Source: Parasphingorhabdus sp. SCSIO 66989 (GTDB lineage Bacteria; Pseudomonadota; Alphaproteobacteria; Sphingomonadales; Sphingomonadaceae). From it: DNA of 64,000 nt. This document shows, piece by piece, positions 55,801 to 63,911 of this stretch. The stretch is from positions 1,897,501 to 1,961,500 of the forward strand of contig NZ_CP136594.1 in NCBI RefSeq assembly GCF_032852305.1, written 5' to 3'. A model generated the notes under the pieces. The model searched no databases. It had not been told where the DNA came from and saw only the letters and a list, made by a program, of their open reading frames with translations. Made by a program: the position numbers and the translations under genes. How positions within the stretch are numbered: position 1 is the stretch's first letter; each line of letters opens with the position of its first letter.

Positions 55801-58800
55801 CAGATGATCTGCTCGCTGCAACGGCTTCGGGCGTAGACAGCATCGCCATTGGTACCGACACTACGGCATCCGGTGAAGATGGTGTGGCCATCGGTCGCTT
55901 CGCATCAGCTACGGCTGAAGGGGCAACCGCAGTTGGCTCGGAATCGCTTGCAAGCGCAGCTGGCGCTTCGGCCTTTGGTGACGATGCCAATGCACAGGCG
56001 GACTTCTCAACCGCATTGGGTGATGGCGCTGAAGTGAGCGGCGCTGCCAGTGTCGGAGCGGTAGCGATCGGTGCGGATTCGGTCGTCACCGACGCGCTCA
56101 GCGCCATAGCCATTGGCTCTGCAACCAGCGCCACGGGCGATCTTGCCACCGCTTTGGGTACATTGGCCACCGCGACCAATCTGCAAGCGACAGCTTTGGG
56201 TGCCGGAGCTGATGCGACCGCCGATCAGGCAACCGCCATCGGTGCCAGCGCAGTCGCTAGCGGTGACAGTGCCGTGGCGATTGGCGGGGCCGGATTACTT
56301 GATCCGAATACAACTGCATCAGGCGTCAATTCGGTCGCTTTGGGCACCGGCGCACAAGCAACCAATGATGATGCCGTTGCTCTTGGTACAGACTCTGTCA
56401 CCGCAGCGGCTAATGCCACGGCCAACACGACGATTGCTGGTACAACCTACAATTTCGCCGGCGATGCACCGACCAGCGTTGTCTCGGTTGGTTCGGTCGG
56501 CAATGAGCGTCAGGTCACAAATGTCGCTGCTGGTCAGATCACGGCAACGTCAACCGATGCCATTAACGGCTCACAGCTCTTCGCTACCAATCAGGCGGTT
56601 GAGCAGCTTGCAACCGGCGCGGTTGGTCCGTTTGTTTCTGAGAATGCAGCCGGTGATCCAGCGCCATCGAACACGGGAACCGATGCCGTGGCAGGTGGCT
56701 TTGGTGCTGAGGCTAACGCAGATCAGGCAACGGCTGTCGGTAATGATGCAACTGCGACAGGTGCGGGCGCCACAGCGATTGGCTTTGATGCCGATGCAGG
56801 TCAAAATTCCGCAGTTCTGGGCGCCAGCGCATCTGCTGGCACTAACGCCGTTTCTGTGGGCCGAGGCACAACCGCAAATGCTAATGCAACAACCGCCATT
56901 GGTGCTGATGCGGTAGCAAGTTACGAGCGTAGCGTTGCTATTGGCGCGGGCAGTCAAACCGGCGGCGCAGCGCCGACCGATGCCGCCTACGCAACAAGCG
57001 CCGCAGCTCCAGATTCAGAGGTCAGCTTCGGCACCGCTGGCAATGAACGTCGTTTGACCAATGTAGCTGCTGGCGCTGCTCCGACCGATGCGGTCAATGT
57101 CAGCCAGCTGGATCAGCAAACCCAGGCTATTGACGATCTGCTTTCAGGCGACGATCTATTCGATGCTGACGGTACACCCACAGGTAATGGCTTTGACTAT
57201 GATGGTCCAACCGCTGTTGCCGATGGCACTGTTCAGACTGTTTTTGATAATATTACGACCGACATAACCAACATTGCCAATGGCGATGTTGGTCTGGTCC
57301 AGCAAGCAGGCATTCCGGGTGCAGGCAATGCTAACCCGATAACGGTCGGCGCTGCCACTGGCGGAAATCTGGTGGACTTCACCGGAGCCGACGGTGCGCG
57401 CACTTTGAGCGGCGTGGCCGATGCTGTGGACGCGGATGATGCAATCACCGCAGGCCAGGCACAAACCATTGTCAATGATGCTTCGGCAGCCATTGGCGGC
57501 GGCGCAGCCTATGATGTTCTGACCGGCGCGGGCACTTTGCCGACGATCAGCGTCGGCGGCACCGCGACGCCGCAGAGCGTCGCCGATGCGGCCAATGCGC
57601 AGGATGCGATTGTGGTCCAGCAGGGGAACACAACGGCAGCCTCATTCGGCGGAGCTTCGACCTATGATGCCGCAACCGGCACGGTCTCTGCTTCCATCGA
57701 TTATGATGGCAACACCTTCACCAATGTGCAGGATGTTGTGAACAGCATCGACACCAGCATTACCAGTGGTGCAGGCAGCCAGTTTGTGACTGAAGGCTAT
57801 GATCAGACGACAAATGCACCAACTGCTTCGGGTACGGCTGCATCTGCGGGCGGTCAGAATGCTCTCGCCGAGGGCAATGGCTCACTGGCTTTTGGTGTAG
57901 GTGCTGAAGTCACCGATACCACTGGAGGAGCCACGAGCGTTGGCAGTATCGCCATCGGTCAGGGCAGCACGGTAAACGATGCGCCGCTCAGTATTGCTCT
58001 GGGTCAGGGCAATACGATCAACGGCGGCAATGGCTCGGTTATCGGTGCGGGCAACACGCTCAATGCCAACAATGTGGTCTCTGTAGTAGCGTCCACAAGC
58101 ACCGTAAGCGACAGCGAACGCGTGGCAGTTTTCGGAACGGGTGCGACCGTATCCAATGTCACGGATGCGACCGTATTTGGCTCTGGCAATACCGTTAGCA
58201 CTGTAGAGGGTGGCTTTATCGCAGCCGATAGCGAGGTGAGTGACAGTAGTGACGTTCTCGCCATTGGCCGCGGCAACAGCGCGATTACCAATGCTCAAAA
58301 TCTCGGAGTTATTGGCTCCGGGAACACCATTGGTGACGAAGTTAGCGATACGGTTGTTTTTGGCGACGGCGGTACCGTTGCTGATGGCACAGAAGGTGGC
58401 GTGTTGATTGGTAGCGGCGGGTCGGTAGACTCATCCAGTGTTGCTATCGGTTCGCTTGCTAATGCTTCAATGGGTAGCGGCGTGGCAATTGGTGCGCAGT
58501 CAGCAGCGGGCAATGAATCGATTGCTATTGGCCAGGATTCTGATGCCACTCAAGCGTCCAGCATAGCGATTGGGACCGAGAGCGGGGCCAACACGGAAGC
58601 TGTTGCTCTAGGTATCAATGCGAACGCCGTAAATGCTGGCGACGTTGCCCTTGGCGCGAATAGCGTAACCGCAGCAGCGGTTGATACGCCAAATACCACC
58701 TTGGCTGGCACGACCTATACCTTCGCAGGCAGTTCTGCTGGTGCGGGTGCGCCGACCAGTGTTGTCTCGGTTGGTGCCGCAGGCGCTGAGCGCCAGGTCA

Positions 58801-61800
58801 CCAACGTCGCCGCTGGTCAGATCACGGCAACGTCAACCGATGCCATTAACGGCTCGCAACTTTTCGCCACCAATCAGGCGGTTGAGCAGCTTGCATCCGG
58901 CGCGGTAGGTCCGTTCGTTTCTGAGAATGCCGCCGGTGATCCCGCTCCTTCGAATATAGGCACGGACGCGGTTGCCGGTGGCTTCGGCGCGATGGCTGAT
59001 GCGGATCGAGCGACGGCTGTCGGTAATGATTCAAGAGCAGGAGTCGAAGGTACCGCGTTTGGCTTTGGTGCGGCTGCAGCCGAAGACGCTGTCGCTGTGG
59101 GTAATATCGCATCAGCAGGTGGGCGCAGCACAATTGCTATCGGGTCTAACTCCTTCGCGGATGATGACGATAGCATTTCCATAGGACGCAACGCCTCATC
59201 ACCTGGTATCCAAAGTGTTGCATTGGGTGCGGACACGAATGCAGCCCCAACTGCTGTTGCAGTGGGCTTTAACGCCAATGCTACAGCGGTTAACGACGTT
59301 GCGCTTGGCGCGAACAGTATAACCGCAGCAGCGGTTGGCGTCACCGATGCGACGGTGGGCAACACAACCTTTGGCGGCTTTGCCGGTACGACGCCGGGCA
59401 GCGTCGTCTCGGTTGGTGCTGTTGGCGCTGAGCGTCAGGTTACTAATGTCGCTGCTGGCCAGATCACCGCGACCTCGACCGATGCGATTAACGGCTCGCA
59501 GCTCTTCTCGGTTGCGACAGTTGTTGACCAGATTGCATCAGGTGCAACCGGCCCATTCCAGTCGGATGACACAGCGGCTGCCGGTGATCCGACGGTTGGC
59601 GGTGCCAATGCATCTGCAGGTGGCTTTGGCGCTACCGCTGATGGCGATGCCTCAACGGTTCTGGGTAACAGCGCAAGCGACAATGCCGTGGCCAACTCGA
59701 CGGTCCTCGGCAATGGCGCAAGCGTTGCCGCTGGCACTGCTGGCTCCAATGTAGCTCTGGGCCAAGGCACTGCGGCTTCGCGTGGCGAGCAGACCAACTA
59801 TACCGGCTATGGCCTGTATACGCCGGGCACCGGCGCGCCTTTGGGCACGGAAAGCTCGGTTGGTGAAGTAGCTGTCGGCGATGCGGTAGGCGGTAACCGT
59901 CAGATTACCGGTGTAGCTTCAGGCACGGATGCCAATGATGCGGTGAATGTGTCGCAGCTCAATGCGGTTGCTCAGGCTGGCGCTGAAGTGCTGGGCGGCG
60001 GCGCAGCGGTTGACCCGACCACGGGTGCAACCACGGCACCAACCTTCACCGTTGGTAATGTCGACAGCAACACAGTTGCTGACGCGATCACCGCAGCGGA
60101 CGACAAGGCTGATCTGCAGGGCACCACGCTGGCCGGAGACATTCTGGGCGGTGATGTGACCTATGATCCAGATACCGGCGCATTTGCCGGTGGTCTCGAC
60201 TATACCGCGCAGACCACTGCAGGCACCAATGTCGATGACGGCACGGTGCAGGAAGTGTTTGACGAAATCGGCAATGATGTCGGCCAGAACCGCACGGATA
60301 TCACCAATATCCTGAACGGTGATGTTGGTCTGGTGCAGCAAGCGGGTGTTCCGGGGGCTGGTAACGCCAACCCGATAACGGTCGGTGTAGCCACTGGCGG
60401 CACGGTCGTTGACTTTACCGGTACGGACGGAGAGCGCACGCTGTCCGGTGTTGCTGGCGGTACAGCTGGCACCGATGCGGTGAATATCGATCAGGCACAG
60501 GCTGCGGCGGATGCGGGTGCGGCTACCTTTGGCGGCGGCGCTGCCTTTGATGTCGCAACCGGCGTTGCAACAGCACCGACCTTCACTGTGGGTAATGTTG
60601 ACTCCGACAATGTCGCCGATGCGATCACCGCAGCGGACGACAAGGCCGATCAGACCGGTGGCGACACCGCGACAGCCTTTGGCGGAACGTCTACCTATGA
60701 TCCCGATACGGGTGCGCTGGTTGCAGGTCTTGAATATGACGGCACCACGGAGACCAGTGTTCAGGATGTCATCACCAATATCGAAGGTGACATTACAAGC
60801 ATCACCAATGGCGATGTGGGCTTGGTCCAGCAGGTTGGCGTTCCTGGTCCAGGCAATGCCAACCCGATAACGGTCGGTGCGCAGACTGGCGGTACGCAGG
60901 TTGACTTTACCGGTACGGACGGAGAGCGCACGCTGTCCGGCGTAGCTGGCGGTACTGCTGGCACCGATGCGGTGAACATCGATCAGGCACAGGCTGCGGC
61001 GGATGCGGGTGCCGCGACCTTTGGCGGCGGTGCTGCCTTTGATGTCGCAACCGGCGTTGCAACCGCACCGACGTTCACCGTGGGGAATGTCGACTCTGAC
61101 AATGTCGCCGATGCGATTACCGCAGCGGATGACAAGGCTGACCAGACCGGTGGCGACACCGCGACAGCCTTTGGTGGAGCATCAACCTATGATCCGGATA
61201 CCGGCGCTCTGGTTGCGGCCATCGATTATGATGGCAACACCTTCACCAATGTGCAGGATGTTGTGACCAATATCGAAGGTGACATTACCAATGTCACCAA
61301 CGGCACAGCCGGTCCGTTCCGTTCGGAAAACGCGGCGATGGATGCTGAGCCTTCCAACACCGGCACTGATGCAGTAGCAGGCGGCTTTGGCTCACAGGCC
61401 AATGCGAATGAGGCAACTGCCATCGGTAATGATGCCCTTGCCAATGCAGAGGGCGCAACGGCGCTCGGCTTTGGGGCACAGGCTACCGGTGCCGGTGATC
61501 TAGCTCTCGGCTCTGGCACAGTGACAGCGGCTTCGACCGATGCCTCATATGGCACCGCAGAAGCCGCACCAACCAACGGCGTTGCCTCGGTTGGCGGTCG
61601 CCGTATCCAGGGTGTTGCTGCTGGTGCCGCAGATGATGAGGCGGTCAACGTCGCGCAGCTGCGTAACCAAGGCGATGCCATCAATGAGGTGATTGGACAG
61701 GATGTGATCAACCCGGATGGCACCACCACACCGCCGGTGTTCACAACGCCCGATGGCACCACCGCCGGTGATGTCACCACGGCGATTGAGAACATCACCA

Positions 61801-63458
61801 CCTCGGTTGACAATAACAGCACCGAGATCACCAATCTGACCAACGGTACCACTGGTCTGGTGCGTCAGACTGGCGGTGCGCCGGGCAATGGTGACATTAC
61901 GGTCGGTGAGGCTACAGGCGGCACGGTGGTTGACTTTACCGGCACCGATGGTGCGCGTCAGCTTACGGGTCTCGCCAATGGCAATGTCGCCGCCGGATCG
62001 ACCGATGCGGTGACCGGGGATCAGCTCTTCGGTGTTGGCAGCAACATCAACGATTTCCTCGGTACCGGTGATGTCTTCGATGGAACAGCGCCAGTGTTCA
62101 ACGTGCCCAATGGCGGCACGGAGAGCAGCGTGGCTGACGCCTTTGACCAGATCACCGATCAGGTTGATGGCAACACCACCAATATCGCCAATAACACCAC
62201 CGCAATTGAGAACATCAATAATGGTACGACCGGTCTGGTCCGCCAGGTCGGTGGGGCGCCAGGTGGTGGTCTGATCACGGTCGGTGCGGAAACCGAAGGT
62301 ACCGAAATATCTCTGGCCAATTCCAATGCCGAAGACCGCACATTATCCGGCGTTGCCGATGGTGAGATCAGCGATACGTCAAACCAGGCGGTCAATGGTT
62401 CGCAGCTGTTCGAGACCAATGAGAATGTCGCGGGTAACACCACGGCCATCGAAAATCTCGACAACCGCGTGACCACCAATGAGACCAATATCGCAGGCAA
62501 CACCACAGCGATTGAAAATCTCGACGATCGTGTGACGACCAACGAGACGAATATTGCGGGAAATACCACCGCGATCGAGAATCTTGATGGGCGGGTTACG
62601 ACCAACGAGACCAATATTGCGGGCAACACCACCGCGATTAACAATCTCGACAATCGGGTCACCGACAACCGCACCGATATTGACAATCTGGTCAACGGTA
62701 CCGCCGGTCTGGTTCAGCAGGACCCGACCACCCGCGATATTACTGTCGGCGCGGATACCGATGGCACAAGGGTTGATCTCACCAACAATGCCGGGGAAAC
62801 CCGGACAGTGGCGGGTGTCAGCGATGGCCTGATTGCGGCAGACTCAACTGAGGCGGTGAACGGCTCACAGCTGTTCGCCACCAACGAGAAGGTGACGCAG
62901 AACATGATGGACATTGCCGCCAATCATGTGAAGATCCAGGGCAATAGTGATGCGATCAATGATCTGAACAACACCGCGGTGCGCTATGACACCGATATGA
63001 ACGGTGATCCGATCAACTCCATCACCCTGGGTCAGAGTGCGGGTCTCGACGGTCCGGTCATCATCCGCAATGTCGCCACCGGCGTTGCTGACACCGATGC
63101 GGTCAATGTCGGCCAGCTCAACAACGCACTGGCACAGGCCAATGGCTATACCGATGCACAGGTCGGCTTGCTGCGCGATGAGGTGAACAACCGCTTCGCC
63201 CAGGTGGACTTTGACTTGAACCGTCTGCGCAATGACATGGATGCCGGTCTTGCGGGGGCAGCCGCCATGGCCGCCATCCCTGACTCGCAAAATCCGAACA
63301 AGGTGATGTTCGGCGGCGGTGTCGGTGTGCGCAATGGTCAGGCCGGGTTTGCGGTCGGTGCATCCTTCCGCAGCGACGATGACCGCGCGACCTTCAACCT
63401 GCGCGCCGGTTGGGACAATGACTTCACTGCCGCTGCAGGCTTTGGTGTCGAGTTCTAA
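49587..63458 (+). CDS. Giant YadA-like trimeric autotransporter adhesin
   Basis: This single uninterrupted frame of about 4,623 codons encodes a type Vc secretion adhesin. Order: an extended signal peptide; a very long passenger of YadA-type head repeats (motifs such as NAIAIGxxA and SVALG repeated dozens of times) interrupted by neck/insert motifs of the type RxxTNVAAGxxxTDAVNVSQL, starting near 51930 and recurring to 63100; coiled-coil stalk repeats at 62430-62681; and a C-terminal YadA anchor (63246-63455) ending in Phe. Three chains form one outer-membrane pore and a long surface fibre. The start at 49587 has CAGGGG 6 bases upstream. The passenger is poor in Cys and Lys. Ligand is unknown; surface or cell attachment is inferred from the family. 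Confidence 0.95.
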   Translation: MRKVVNGDSLNGSDSHIPYNQDRGGRVVKTHWGAGSYAPTMRFFGGLMSGASATSMALAAMFAGTMMVVPGETALANTIPSNGNCVSGPGTQVGNEPGGSPPTTGNAVDGSGTYATVAGCGADGNNTLASTVFGSLAEVTGTGGVAIGFSTTAERWSTALGLQADANAGGVALGFSARALGTNSVSIGSANGDGTTPLSRADSTTATGANAIAIGSNGVRGAQAVGNDTIAIGGESEALDLGSIAIGDNSRSASLNSVTLGVDTNATGQNAISMGTDALTDGANAVALGGFTDAVGNFAVAIGSDAQALNDRAIAVGRLAQATGVRSIAVGFDAQSTNENAIAVGNESRASGNTSSAFGWQAQAGDNIATAIGDRANAAGFASTSVGGQSSAAGGNASAFGAGSSASGDDSTAIGWRTTASGEASAAVGDRSRATGVRAIAIGGDGDLDNSTGDLAGSGNPLQIGAEALADDAIAIGTDSVANATASIAMGQGALAQGASSIALGDGASVDAAGGNSVAIGAAASANGGNGVAIGNLANSVNNSVAVGDGARSGALGVSVGAGASTVTGASVMIGNNAGNSFGGGTAFLGIGIGQDAARFVNGSNNIGVGTNTGANVTGDDNVAIGNGAGDAITASRTVSIGQDAQANEDDAIAIGSEARALGASSTAIGDGAIAFGSTSSGAGAQAGGDGTAIGEDSRAGVVTAGGATDGSTNGTALGRGAVANGTNFTTALGDGAVADTADGNVALGAGATTTSAAGTQYIVGGTQPDAQVSVGGGAFATRRITNVAAGSAPTDAVNVSQLSTQTEALDGFISPTNDLFDANGVPTATGNVVTVDIGGTSTNFGSVEEAVQAVANASGGDSQFVTEDFANSDAPSATGVDSSAGGDNANAAGDRALALGHDSSAAGLESVALGDAAVADGNGSVAIGDAADAGGNNSVAIGNESDTGINGVGIGNDADATGGQSVAIGANADASGGNGIAIGNNADSNTGNSIAIGNSSGATANSAVAIGNGSSATQGSAIALGNGANAGVAVGDVALGSGSSTVAVNNVGYGGVANTATSAVAVGNRQIQGVAAGTLGTDAVNVSQLQAQGDNLNSVIGQTVINADGTYTDPTFTVGGNNFNNITDALTEVENVGTRYFQANSTDPDATAAGNDSVAIGPNAVANGNNSLAAGNGANAALNNTLALGNGASANNQNGDVAIGAGSDTAAVGGLSYGTQAAAPGSVVAFGNRRLQGVSDGVNGTDAVNVNQLQNSNEALDRFISPSQNLFDDATGAPTPGPVIDVAGTTYNSVEEAVNAVATTAANVPFTSNQGAGLSTAPVSNGNNSTAGGFRANAGGNNATAIGVDADTGNNEDATALGQGATVNGQNGTALGQNASADQAGLAVGTDASANGLGATALGRNANAQYADSIAIGTNSATSGSVPTVAGYGTGNAAPASEASFGTAGDERRLTNVADGAALTDAATVGQLVNQASDINTLVGQTVFDAAGVFTAPTFVTPNGGTAGNISDAFQAVTTQVDTNTTNIANITNGTTQLPYFKANSTLPGDADAQATGADAVAIGTRSLADSEQAVAIGDGATASDVFGIAIGAQAQVSGGGGQAIAIGQTAEAVNARALAVGTQARAGGTDSIAIGSFAGFGTGTGSSDTVYVGGSAGQNASGAGSVGIGSLAGTESNGVFNTAVGRSSGQRVNGSQNAGFGYLAGNDVTGPSNVAMGTLTGNSVVGQSNTALGNGAGTTVTGSWNFAGGGFAGTLVEGDSNVAIGLGAGTGTSATDLLTASRTISIGERSRASSDDGIAIGTAAVGSALNTIAIGNTAAATSDGAVAIGQNATAQNGQAVSIGVANIADGDGAVAIGDPNLATGTGAVALGADNTATGDGATAIGDTNTAIGLGSVALGSNAQANSGGAAGDVGAVALGDQANAQYANSVALGSGSATSADLGTLQGGVAYNPATGTLAGVTPAGEVSVGSAGNERRVTNVAAGSAGTDAVNVSQLQSLADSVTAGAGSQFVTEDFAGSTAPVASGTNASAGGDGAVASGNSSLALGEGATASETRAIALGADGDENGGPDDLLAATASGVDSIAIGTDTTASGEDGVAIGRFASATAEGATAVGSESLASAAGASAFGDDANAQADFSTALGDGAEVSGAASVGAVAIGADSVVTDALSAIAIGSATSATGDLATALGTLATATNLQATALGAGADATADQATAIGASAVASGDSAVAIGGAGLLDPNTTASGVNSVALGTGAQATNDDAVALGTDSVTAAANATANTTIAGTTYNFAGDAPTSVVSVGSVGNERQVTNVAAGQITATSTDAINGSQLFATNQAVEQLATGAVGPFVSENAAGDPAPSNTGTDAVAGGFGAEANADQATAVGNDATATGAGATAIGFDADAGQNSAVLGASASAGTNAVSVGRGTTANANATTAIGADAVASYERSVAIGAGSQTGGAAPTDAAYATSAAAPDSEVSFGTAGNERRLTNVAAGAAPTDAVNVSQLDQQTQAIDDLLSGDDLFDADGTPTGNGFDYDGPTAVADGTVQTVFDNITTDITNIANGDVGLVQQAGIPGAGNANPITVGAATGGNLVDFTGADGARTLSGVADAVDADDAITAGQAQTIVNDASAAIGGGAAYDVLTGAGTLPTISVGGTATPQSVADAANAQDAIVVQQGNTTAASFGGASTYDAATGTVSASIDYDGNTFTNVQDVVNSIDTSITSGAGSQFVTEGYDQTTNAPTASGTAASAGGQNALAEGNGSLAFGVGAEVTDTTGGATSVGSIAIGQGSTVNDAPLSIALGQGNTINGGNGSVIGAGNTLNANNVVSVVASTSTVSDSERVAVFGTGATVSNVTDATVFGSGNTVSTVEGGFIAADSEVSDSSDVLAIGRGNSAITNAQNLGVIGSGNTIGDEVSDTVVFGDGGTVADGTEGGVLIGSGGSVDSSSVAIGSLANASMGSGVAIGAQSAAGNESIAIGQDSDATQASSIAIGTESGANTEAVALGINANAVNAGDVALGANSVTAAAVDTPNTTLAGTTYTFAGSSAGAGAPTSVVSVGAAGAERQVTNVAAGQITATSTDAINGSQLFATNQAVEQLASGAVGPFVSENAAGDPAPSNIGTDAVAGGFGAMADADRATAVGNDSRAGVEGTAFGFGAAAAEDAVAVGNIASAGGRSTIAIGSNSFADDDDSISIGRNASSPGIQSVALGADTNAAPTAVAVGFNANATAVNDVALGANSITAAAVGVTDATVGNTTFGGFAGTTPGSVVSVGAVGAERQVTNVAAGQITATSTDAINGSQLFSVATVVDQIASGATGPFQSDDTAAAGDPTVGGANASAGGFGATADGDASTVLGNSASDNAVANSTVLGNGASVAAGTAGSNVALGQGTAASRGEQTNYTGYGLYTPGTGAPLGTESSVGEVAVGDAVGGNRQITGVASGTDANDAVNVSQLNAVAQAGAEVLGGGAAVDPTTGATTAPTFTVGNVDSNTVADAITAADDKADLQGTTLAGDILGGDVTYDPDTGAFAGGLDYTAQTTAGTNVDDGTVQEVFDEIGNDVGQNRTDITNILNGDVGLVQQAGVPGAGNANPITVGVATGGTVVDFTGTDGERTLSGVAGGTAGTDAVNIDQAQAAADAGAATFGGGAAFDVATGVATAPTFTVGNVDSDNVADAITAADDKADQTGGDTATAFGGTSTYDPDTGALVAGLEYDGTTETSVQDVITNIEGDITSITNGDVGLVQQVGVPGPGNANPITVGAQTGGTQVDFTGTDGERTLSGVAGGTAGTDAVNIDQAQAAADAGAATFGGGAAFDVATGVATAPTFTVGNVDSDNVADAITAADDKADQTGGDTATAFGGASTYDPDTGALVAAIDYDGNTFTNVQDVVTNIEGDITNVTNGTAGPFRSENAAMDAEPSNTGTDAVAGGFGSQANANEATAIGNDALANAEGATALGFGAQATGAGDLALGSGTVTAASTDASYGTAEAAPTNGVASVGGRRIQGVAAGAADDEAVNVAQLRNQGDAINEVIGQDVINPDGTTTPPVFTTPDGTTAGDVTTAIENITTSVDNNSTEITNLTNGTTGLVRQTGGAPGNGDITVGEATGGTVVDFTGTDGARQLTGLANGNVAAGSTDAVTGDQLFGVGSNINDFLGTGDVFDGTAPVFNVPNGGTESSVADAFDQITDQVDGNTTNIANNTTAIENINNGTTGLVRQVGGAPGGGLITVGAETEGTEISLANSNAEDRTLSGVADGEISDTSNQAVNGSQLFETNENVAGNTTAIENLDNRVTTNETNIAGNTTAIENLDDRVTTNETNIAGNTTAIENLDGRVTTNETNIAGNTTAINNLDNRVTDNRTDIDNLVNGTAGLVQQDPTTRDITVGADTDGTRVDLTNNAGETRTVAGVSDGLIAADSTEAVNGSQLFATNEKVTQNMMDIAANHVKIQGNSDAINDLNNTAVRYDTDMNGDPINSITLGQSAGLDGPVIIRNVATGVADTDAVNVGQLNNALAQANGYTDAQVGLLRDEVNNRFAQVDFDLNRLRNDMDAGLAGAAAMAAIPDSQNPNKVMFGGGVGVRNGQAGFAVGASFRSDDDRATFNLRAGWDNDFTAAAGFGVEF
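60318..61301 (+). repeat. Two tandem 492-bp (164-residue) modules inside the adhesin
   Basis: The unit begins at GDVGLVQQ (60318) and again at 60810, keeping frame. Most of the unit is nearly identical at both DNA and protein level, for example GGTAGTDAVNIDQAQAAADA and ATAFGG. A more diverged related unit begins near 57283. Confidence 0.9.
62430..62681 (+). repeat. Four tandem 63-bp (21-residue) stalk repeats in the adhesin
   Basis: Copies start at 62430, 62493, 62556 and 62619, with the core AGNTTAIENLDNRVTTNETN. The last copy diverges (INNLDNRVTDNRTD). Heptad-like spacing of I, L and V fits a trimeric coiled coil just before the anchor. Confidence 0.92.
63246..63455 (+). other. YadA-type C-terminal membrane anchor of the adhesin
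   Basis: The last 70 residues contain KVMFGGGVGVRNGQAGFAVG, then short alternating strands and the terminal GFGVEF. Each chain supplies four strands to a 12-stranded trimeric barrel in the outer membrane; the C-terminal Phe is the usual assembly signal. Confidence 0.92.
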
Positions 63459-63480
63459 GGGCTAACCAGATACGCCACAT

Positions 63481-63519
63481 AAAAAAGGGCATGGAGTTTA
63501 TCTCCATGCCCTTTTTTTT
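63481..63519 (+). terminator. Rho-independent terminator after the adhesin gene
   Basis: A perfect 10-bp GC-rich stem (63487-63496 with 63502-63511), extended by six A-T pairs, has a 5-base loop and is followed by eight T. The A-run on the left makes it effective in both directions. Confidence 0.93.
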
Positions 63520-63520
63520 A

Positions 63521-63697
63521 TATCGGCTATGATGCTTGGTTCGGCAGATTATTGCATCCAGCAAAACTATTGAGCGGCCTCAGCACCCAAGCAACGCACC
63601 AAACACGGGTTTAGAACGGCGCGCATACTCTGCTGGAAAGCTGCCAAAATGCGATGCTTACGCTTCGATGCGTGCAACAGTTTCAATTGAGGGGAAG
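63521..63697. other. Short region between adhesin terminator and tRNA-Ser
   Basis: I see no gene, repeat or convincing promoter here. Open frames across it are short and run through the tRNA. Confidence 0.6.
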
Positions 63698-63787
63698 TGG
63701 CGGACAGGGTGGGATTCGAACCCACGGTGGGCTTGCACCCACGCCGGTTTTCAAGACCGGTGCATTCAACCGCTCTGCCACCTGTCC
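63698..63787 (-). tRNA. tRNA-Ser with anticodon UGA
   Basis: The minus-strand sequence folds as a tRNA with acceptor GGACAGG/CCTGTCC, discriminator G and an encoded CCA (63698-63700). The anticodon stem is CCGGT/ACCGG with loop CTTGAAA, giving anticodon TGA, which reads UCA. A long variable arm (GTGGG/CCCAC) and the T-loop GTTCGAATC identify a serine tRNA. Its 3' end faces the adhesin gene. Confidence 0.97.
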
Positions 63788-63911
63788 GCGTTCCGCCTCC
63801 CTAAGCGCATATGGCCCAGGTTGCAAAAGCAAAATTCATGCTGGCGTATAATGCTGTCACTTTATGGGTTAGGCCTTTGGTAAATCATGTTGCTGTGCCA
63901 AATATACGGTC

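Noticed and set aside
62430-62681. Regular 63-bp repeats that could suggest a CRISPR array
   Set aside because: The repeats are contiguous, in frame, vary at single positions and have no spacers; they encode coiled coil.
63698-63787. tRNA-Ser as attachment site for an island containing the adhesin
   Set aside because: No copy of the tRNA 3' end is seen at 49154-49586, and no integrase gene is in the window.
63654-63883. Plus-strand open frames across the tRNA
   Set aside because: They run antisense to tRNA-Ser and have no ribosome site or domain.
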